A stretch of DNA of 10,548 bases from assembly GCA_017504325.1 (NCBI GenBank), contig JAFVRL010000323.1, positions 1 to 10,548 of the forward strand. Direction: 5' to 3'. Positions 6,474-10,548 of this stretch are shown piece by piece (within the stretch, counting starts at the first letter, position 1; each line of letters starts with the position of its first letter). The translations under genes were made by a program, and so were the position numbers. The stretch comes from Lentisphaeria bacterium. GTDB lineage: Bacteria; Verrucomicrobiota; Lentisphaeria; Victivallales; UBA1829. Under the pieces are notes generated by a model. The model was given only the letters and a program-made list of their open reading frames with translations. It made no database searches and was not told the origin of the DNA.

Positions 6474-6947
6474 TTAATTCTTCTGTATTTCCTGCCCGAA
6501 TCCTCCCTGTCCACCGTATTCACGGGGAATCAGCCATGGTTGCAGATCCATGGAAGGATCTTTATACAGAATGTACTCAAGCATTCTCTGATTGATATTT
6601 TTTGCCTTCATAATGGAAGCAAGAAGCTGTTGCAGGGAAGAAATGGCTCCTGTATCATTCTGCTTCTGTGCCAGCACGATCATTTTACACACCGGAACAA
6701 CTGCCAGCGGCCAGTTCTGTGCCTCTTTTTTATATTCAGAGAAAGCCTCATCATATTTTTTCAATAAACTGTAAGCATCTCCCCGGAAAAGATGGATATT
6801 TCCATATTCAGGCGTATGCATTTTCTGCATGATATCAGTTATTTCCAAAGTAAGGAGAGGGTCTTTCAGGATCAAACGGGCAAAAGATAAAAGCGCATAC
6901 GTTTGCGTGTAACCTTCAGGATAGACTTTCAGTACACTTCTCACCAT
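6474..6947 (-). CDS. TPR-like C-terminal part of the O-antigen ligase protein (separated by an in-frame TAG)
   Basis: This encodes 157 residues if translation restarts at the ATG at 6947, which is preceded by a poor AGG site. The sequence is helical and repeat-like: 'YGNIHLFRGDAYSLLKKYDEAFSEYKKEAQNWP' (about 48-80) fits a TPR helix pair. It has no membrane segment. The frame is identical to that of the upstream ligase gene; exactly one TAG (6962-6960) and four codons separate them. Wzy/ligase-type proteins often carry a soluble TPR-like tail after the last membrane helix, so this is most simply the tail of one 632-codon gene. It could be a broken gene, a read-through product, or a re-initiated separate protein. 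The final stop is TAA. Confidence 0.6.
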   Translation of the reverse strand: MVRSVLKVYPEGYTQTYALLSFARLILKDPLLTLEITDIMQKMHTPEYGNIHLFRGDAYSLLKKYDEAFSEYKKEAQNWPLAVVPVCKMIVLAQKQNDTGAISSLQQLLASIMKAKNINQRMLEYILYKDPSMDLQPWLIPREYGGQGGFGQEIQKN

Positions 6948-6959
6948 CTGCCTGCTTTT

Positions 6960-8372
6960 CTACGGAGTAAATCTTTTTGTCATGAGAGTCTGCACACTGC
7001 AGGAAGCATAAGTGCTTCTGGCGATCATACTGAAAGCAAGCAGAAGCAAAATACATCCGCAGAAAATACTCATACGGCAAAAAGATTTTTTCAGAGGGAT
7101 GTTTTTTACTGTACTTTCCATTTGAATAAAAAGTGTTCTGTGCCACAAAATACCAAGCAAAGATAATTCAATAATATTGGTAGGCCAATTTACAGACACC
7201 ACATCCAGCATGGCGTGCAGCGTGAGAACCGCTGCTCCTGCAAAATACGGAAGAATGGCAGAAGATTCTTCTCTTTTCCATAACCTTGCCGCCGTAACAG
7301 TAAGAGGATAAAAATGCAGGATCATCCAGCAAATTCCCCCCAGCATTCCGAAAACAGCAAACATGTAAAGGATCTGATTATGAGGGTGCGTCGCGCGTGT
7401 GGCAACATGCTTCTTCAAAAAGAGTTCCAAAGGCTTATATTTTACAAAGGCATTTTCAAAAGACTGTCCGCCAACCCCGAAAAGCGGATGATCGGCAATC
7501 ATATTGACTGTACCTTCCCACAACACAGTTCTCTCATCATACGCCATGCGTCCGGCAAGACGGTCAACACCGAAGCGGATAAACAAAAAACAACCGGCAA
7601 TAAAACAAATGATCCCGGCAATAAAAAAGATCCTGCGGAATCTTACCGGCAAATAGCAGAAAAACAGAAACACACCAATTGCTGCAACAGCAAGAAAACA
7701 CGCCGCCGACCGGCAGTAAAGAAAATATCCAAGTCCGATACAAGCAGGGATGCCGCATAAAATCGTACAACAACATTTGGAACATTCCTTTTTCCGTAAG
7801 TAATCATATACAAGCAGAACCACAAAAGGTGTCGCCGCCGCAAGAATTGCAGCACTCCAGTTGGAATTGCCGGAAATACCTGTTCTCCAGAAAAAAGTCA
7901 ATTTATAGCTGTAACGGGCAATGATCATCTGGATAATATTCCAACCCCATAAAATCAGAAGGAAATAGGGTAAAACCTTTTCCGCTTCCCTTTTATATAC
8001 ACAGATAAAAAAGGGAATAAAAAGAAAAATCAGATTATTGCCTATACACTCATAAGAGTATCCGGGAATAACAAAACATTGTCCGAAAGAAATAAGGAAG
8101 AAAAGAATAAATGCTGCAAAAGCCCATTTTTTCATTCCTGCAAAAAGTTCCGCAACTCTTTCCGGGGCAAGAAAAATCATACTTGCAGCAATAAAAGACA
8201 ATGCCCCGCAAGTAGCAAAAGCCATAGGATATGGCCTGTGGGCAGAATAATAAATACTGGGATTGAACAGTATAGCAAAAAGAAAAAACAAACCTGAAAA
8301 AAGGTGATTTCTTATCTGAAACAAACCGTTTTTCTGCACTTCTGTTACTGTATTATCCGGAAATATCTGCAT
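6960..8372 (-). CDS. O-antigen ligase / polymerase-type membrane protein (Wzy_C), ending at an in-frame TAG
   Basis: This 470-residue polytopic inner-membrane protein has roughly ten to twelve hydrophobic segments between residues 25 and 452. The long periplasmic region (about 268-335) holds the family's key residues: R281 and W285, then 'DHPLFGVGG' (294-302) and 'THPHNQ' (328-333). 'GNSNW' (168-172) is the earlier conserved loop. Such proteins transfer or polymerise undecaprenyl-linked glycans, joining O-antigen to lipid A core or oligosaccharide to a pilin-like protein. The exact acceptor cannot be told. A cytoplasmic loop has an odd Cys run (C197, C200-C202, C206). The ATG at 8372 has AGCAGG about five bases upstream. 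The frame ends at TAG just after the last membrane helix and then continues open for 161 more codons, suggesting the native protein is longer. Confidence 0.83.
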   Translation of the reverse strand: MQIFPDNTVTEVQKNGLFQIRNHLFSGLFFLFAILFNPSIYYSAHRPYPMAFATCGALSFIAASMIFLAPERVAELFAGMKKWAFAAFILFFLISFGQCFVIPGYSYECIGNNLIFLFIPFFICVYKREAEKVLPYFLLILWGWNIIQMIIARYSYKLTFFWRTGISGNSNWSAAILAAATPFVVLLVYDYLRKKECSKCCCTILCGIPACIGLGYFLYCRSAACFLAVAAIGVFLFFCYLPVRFRRIFFIAGIICFIAGCFLFIRFGVDRLAGRMAYDERTVLWEGTVNMIADHPLFGVGGQSFENAFVKYKPLELFLKKHVATRATHPHNQILYMFAVFGMLGGICWMILHFYPLTVTAARLWKREESSAILPYFAGAAVLTLHAMLDVVSVNWPTNIIELSLLGILWHRTLFIQMESTVKNIPLKKSFCRMSIFCGCILLLLAFSMIARSTYASCSVQTLMTKRFTP

Positions 8373-8415
8373 AAAAACCTGCTGCTTTCATCCTCCCGGA
8401 TCTTTCCGGCAAGAC

Positions 8416-9432
8416 TCAATAATAATATTTGATCACGGCTCCAGCCTTCAACTGCTCCGCATATTCCGAACGCACTTTTTTACGCTGCGCCTCTTCCAGA
8501 AGCGAACGGATCTTTTCAGAAGCCTTTTCAAAAGGTACTTTCTTTTCAGGCAGAAGATCTGCCACACGGATAAAATAATACCCTTCCAGAGTTTCTACAG
8601 GACCGTTGATCTCCCCCACTTTCATTTTTTTCAGAACAGGAGCAAACTCCGGACGCAATTTTCCTTCTTCCACAAGCCCGGTACTGCCGCCATTTTCCGC
8701 ACCCGGGGCATCAGAATATGCCCGTACCAAACGCTGGAAATCATTACGGTTTTTCATCCCGTCCAGTTCTTTTCTGATCTTTGCACATATCTCCAGAGGT
8801 TTACCGGCAGTCCTGCCGCCATTTTTGGAAACAAGCAAAAGTTCCAGAGAATATTTTTTGGGTTCCGTCCAGTTTTCCGGTTTATTTTTATACTGCTCAA
8901 AGACCTCTTTGGGAGTAACATAAATGGGACGGTCACAATATTGATGCAGAAGCACATCCACCGCGATCTTTTCCCGGATCTTATCTCTCAGTTCATCCAG
9001 ATTTGTACCGAGACTCCGCGCCTTTCTCTCCAACCCGAGCCGTGTACCATTCCCCATGGAGGAAGCAAGAAGATCCATATAATGATCCACATGCTGTCTG
9101 GCTATGGGAAAGGGCTGACGCTTGTACTCTTCATAAACAAGTTTGCGGACAATGATCTCTTCCACGACCTTTCTCCGCAATTTCTCCGTTTCGGAATAAA
9201 GACGCTCACCGGAATACATATTGGCAAGCCGGATCTCTTCATTACTTGTTTCAAGAAGTACATCCAGAAGAGTGATCCCCTGCCCGTTCACAGAAACAAG
9301 TACAGAATCCACCCGCAGATCTCTTACAACATTCCTGTTTCCTTTTCCGGTTCCCCATACTGCTGCGGCAGAGAAAAAGAAAAAACAAAAAAATAATATT
9401 GAAATGAAATACTGTAAATGAGCTTTTTTCAT
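8416..9432 (-). CDS. SurA-like periplasmic chaperone / peptidyl-prolyl isomerase
   Basis: This is a 338-residue secreted folding factor. Residues 1-26 are a signal peptide (K2-K3, then a Phe-rich hydrophobic run ending SAAAVWG). Residues about 43-165 form the SurA N-terminal chaperone region, beginning 'VDSVLVSVNGQGITLLDV'. Residues about 190-292 are a parvulin (PpiC/rotamase) domain with the signature 'FQRLVRAYSDAPGAENGG' (232-249) and 'VGEINGPVETLEGYYFIRV' (272-290). Enterobacterial SurA has two parvulin domains; this one has a single domain, as in many other phyla. It probably assists outer-membrane proteins in the periplasm. I chose the ATG at 9432 because AGGA lies about six bases upstream and the signal peptide then begins at once; longer in-frame starts add an unlikely N-terminus. 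It is flanked by co-directional EIIA (85 bases upstream) and O-antigen ligase genes. Confidence 0.85.
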   Translation of the reverse strand: MKKAHLQYFISILFFCFFFFSAAAVWGTGKGNRNVVRDLRVDSVLVSVNGQGITLLDVLLETSNEEIRLANMYSGERLYSETEKLRRKVVEEIIVRKLVYEEYKRQPFPIARQHVDHYMDLLASSMGNGTRLGLERKARSLGTNLDELRDKIREKIAVDVLLHQYCDRPIYVTPKEVFEQYKNKPENWTEPKKYSLELLLVSKNGGRTAGKPLEICAKIRKELDGMKNRNDFQRLVRAYSDAPGAENGGSTGLVEEGKLRPEFAPVLKKMKVGEINGPVETLEGYYFIRVADLLPEKKVPFEKASEKIRSLLEEAQRKKVRSEYAEQLKAGAVIKYYY

Positions 9433-9517
9433 ACCCATTCCTGTTGTAGTAAAAGGAAAATAATGCAGGAAGATCTTACATACCGGGGAGAACATTGCTG
9501 AACTCCCTGGAAAAAAT

Positions 9518-9973
9518 TTAATCCTGCATAAGGATGGAATAGATTTTTTCTTTGTCATCGCCGGCGGCAAGTACGGAAGAAACGATCTCTTTGTTCTTCA
9601 ATTTACCGGACATACTGCCAAGGATCTTGAGGTAGGTATCCTGTTCCTTTTCATCAGCGGCAAGGAAAACGATCAGTTCAACGGGCGCACCGTCAAGAGT
9701 CTTGTAATCTGCAATAGGAGTATTGCATACGCCTACGATCACCAGCGGAGAGGGAAAATCCACTACGCGTACATGAGGAAGCGCAAGACCATTGCCCACA
9801 CCGGTAGTCATCATCTTTTCTCTTTTCCAGATCAATTCCCGCAACTGGGACTCCCCGAGAGTACAACGGGTGGTAGCGTAAGTGATGATCTCTTCAAGAA
9901 CATCTTTTTTTGTTGTGCCTTTCAACTGCAAAATGGCATCCTGATGCAAATACTTTGTGTACTCCGGTTTCAT
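9518..9973 (-). CDS. PTS EIIA domain protein (PtsN / fructose type)
   Basis: This 151-residue stand-alone phosphotransferase EIIA belongs to the PTS_EIIA_2 family. The active-site signature 'TTGVGNGLALPHVRV' (56-70) places the phosphorylated histidine at H67. 'PVELIVFLAAD' (97-107) and 'YLKILGSMSGKL' (114-125) follow the family pattern. No EIIB, EIIC, EI or HPr gene is nearby, so a regulatory EIIA-Ntr role is more likely than sugar uptake. I chose the ATG at 9973 because AAAGGA lies eight bases upstream; the ATG at 10000 in the same frame has only a weak site and adds nine poorly conserved residues. It is the first gene of the co-directional run that continues with the SurA-like and O-antigen ligase genes. 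Confidence 0.87.
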   Translation of the reverse strand: MKPEYTKYLHQDAILQLKGTTKKDVLEEIITYATTRCTLGESQLRELIWKREKMMTTGVGNGLALPHVRVVDFPSPLVIVGVCNTPIADYKTLDGAPVELIVFLAADEKEQDTYLKILGSMSGKLKNKEIVSSVLAAGDDKEKIYSILMQD

Positions 9974-10033
9974 GTGGAAAATCCTTTCTTTTCTGCTCAT
10001 ATTTTTTCTGTATGGTTAATTTATTCCATTTTC

Positions 10034-10039
10034 AGTATA
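10034..10039 (-). promoter_or_regulatory. Possible -10 box for the EIIA gene in an AT-rich upstream region
   Basis: On the minus strand TATACT (10039-10034) matches five of six -10 positions and lies about 60 bases before the preferred EIIA start. No good -35 box lies 16-18 bases upstream. The region 10001-10150 is very AT-rich, with T tracts that could act as an UP element. I see no gene or RNA in it. Confidence 0.25.
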
Positions 10040-10153
10040 ATTCAAGCAAAAAATCCTTATATTTTTTAATTTTTTTACACAGCTCTCCCATATTTTTCAT
10101 ATATTTCATAAAACAATCAGGAAATTCTGCTTGACTCGAGAAATATAAGAATA

Positions 10154-10252
10154 AGTCCCGTAGGGACGGTAGAGTCCAGCCCGGGGTTTCAACCCCGGGA
10201 CACAAGTCCCCCCATAAATGGAGTCCCGCAAGGGACGCAGGAAAATACCTGC
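10154..10252 (+). repeat. REP-like hairpin repeat, copy A
   Basis: Four hairpins lie in series. They are GTCCC-gta-GGGAC (10155-10167), CCCGGGGTT-tc-AACCCCGGG (10180-10199), GTCCC-gcaa-GGGAC (10223-10236) and GCAGG-aaaata-CCTGC (10237-10252). The first 47 bases match the reverse complement of copy B at 42 positions, and GCAGGAAAA (10237-10245) is identical. Its GC-rich arms stand out from the AT-rich flanks. Short GC-rich palindromes of this look are spread through many Bacteroidota, planctomycete and verrucomicrobial genomes. They are probably non-autonomous elements, some of them moved by REP-associated (Y1) transposases. No transposase is present here. Confidence 0.8.
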
Positions 10253-10324
10253 ATGATTTTGGGAAAATATATGTAATTTGTGATTGGTTATTGTTTATTT
10301 TACAGAAATAATGATTCAACAGTT

Positions 10325-10415
10325 TTTTCCTGCGCCCCGCAGGGGCTTGAATCTCGGTTTACAATTTTTCCCGGGGTTAAAACCCCGGGCTGAGTTCTAC
10401 CGTCCCTGCGGGACT
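10325..10415 (-). repeat. REP-like hairpin repeat, copy B (inverted relative to copy A)
   Basis: This is the inverted partner of copy A. It holds GCCCC-gca-GGGGC (10334-10346), CCCGGGGTT-aa-AACCCCGGG (10370-10389) and GTCCC-tgc-GGGAC (10402-10414). The outer 47 bases (10415-10369 on the minus strand) align with 10154-10200 at 42 positions, and TTTTCCTGC (10325-10333) mirrors the inner end of copy A. The third-hairpin arms differ from copy A by a paired change (T-A to C-G), so pairing is kept. CCTGC/GCAGG (10329-10333 with 10339-10343) could form a competing stem. Confidence 0.8.
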
Positions 10416-10548
10416 GTTTTATTTGCTGATATGATATTTTATACATACTGTCTGTTTATGGAAATCTGACAAAATCACTTTCTTAAAAAACAATTTTCTT
10501 CCGATCAAATATGGCGGAAATACCTGTTTTTTGAAAAATTATGGGATA
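10416..10548. other. Intergenic tail with no recognised feature
   Basis: This is AT-rich sequence to the right of the repeat pair. I see no open frame with a ribosome-binding site, no convincing promoter and no terminator. It probably forms part of a larger intergenic region continuing beyond the window. Confidence 0.5.

Larger units (their letters stand above)
10154..10415. repeat. Composite inverted-repeat element (BIME-like)
   Basis: Copies A and B face each other across a 72-base AT-rich spacer (10253-10324), so that outer ends begin AGTCCCG on each strand and inner ends finish in GCAGGAAAA. The whole unit is 262 bases and could fold into one large cruciform or RNA stem. Paired, oppositely oriented REP units are called BIMEs in enterobacteria. 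I saw no clear target-site duplication at the outer edges. The unit sits upstream of the EIIA gene, outside any coding frame. Confidence 0.65.

Noticed and set aside
8353..8391. 12-residue mini-frame just upstream of the O-antigen ligase start, preceded by GGGAGG
   Set aside because: The GGGAGG abuts the ATG with no spacing, so initiation there is unlikely; the frame is too short to support.
9483..9510. Hairpin between the EIIA and SurA-like genes as a terminator
   Set aside because: On the minus strand the 8-bp stem has an A-C mismatch and no U tract follows, so termination is not supported.
9433..9570. Longer starts for the SurA-like gene, at 9570 or 9438
   Set aside because: The 9570 start overlaps the EIIA gene and hides the signal peptide; at 9438 the AGGA touches the start codon, whereas it is well spaced for 9432.
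9974..10000. Start of the EIIA gene at 10000
   Set aside because: Weak ribosome-binding site and no conserved residues in the added part; AAAGGA is well spaced for the ATG at 9973.
10154..10415. CRISPR array
   Set aside because: The repeats are internally palindromic, inverted relative to each other, not regularly spaced, and there are no cas genes.

Overview
The window looks like chromosomal DNA of a Gram-negative bacterium. The evidence is a SurA-type periplasmic chaperone/prolyl isomerase, a lipoprotein with a clear lipobox, an O-antigen ligase/polymerase-type membrane protein, and a membrane-anchored AsmA-like protein. The gene mix, the moderate GC content with AT-rich intergenic stretches, and the GC-rich REP-like hairpin repeat at the right end resemble gut or aquatic members of the PVC group, possibly Lentisphaerota/Victivallales. 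That placement is inference; no 16S rRNA or other definitive marker is present. There is no RNA gene, no CRISPR array, no transposase gene and no recognisable defence system.

Layout. (1) Positions 1-1232, minus strand: rpmB (ribosomal protein L28, zinc-binding type) with its own promoter and a strong intrinsic terminator, then an AsmA-like single-pass membrane protein. A possible further minus-strand gene is cut by the left edge. (2) Positions 1233-1428: a divergent promoter region. (3) Positions 1429-1929, plus strand: a small orphan lipoprotein. (4) Positions 1981-5175, plus strand: a strong sigma70-type promoter overlapped by a repeat-rich candidate operator, then a three-gene operon. Its products are a GlpA-like FAD oxidoreductase with a C-terminal [2Fe-2S] BFD domain, a second FAD/NAD(P) oxidoreductase, and a DUF1667 protein with cysteine pairs. 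This trio is a recognised alternative arrangement to GlpABC, probably for anaerobic oxidation of glycerol-3-phosphate or a similar hydroxy acid. A perfect hairpin at 5162-5185 separates it from the convergent block.

(5) Positions 5211-9973, minus strand: a co-directional run transcribed right to left. The order is a PTS EIIA (PtsN/fructose type), a SurA-like chaperone, an O-antigen ligase-type protein, its probable TPR-like C-terminal part, and a cytoplasmic alpha/beta-hydrolase of the CE15/acetylxylan-esterase-like group. The ligase and the TPR-like piece lie in one continuous reading frame broken only by a single TAG codon. Every other complete gene in the window ends in TGA or TAA, so this amber codon is the most notable coding anomaly.

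(6) Positions 9974-10548: no gene. This stretch holds the upstream region of the EIIA gene and two inverted copies of a hairpin-rich repeat (10154-10252 and 10325-10415). Base-pair-preserving differences between the copies suggest that nucleic-acid structure is under selection.

The strongest candidates for something unusual are the amber-interrupted ligase, the tandem-plus-inverted operator in front of the redox operon, the extra cysteine cluster in the second oxidoreductase, and the inverted repeat pair. I do not see a clear, wholly new multi-gene system.
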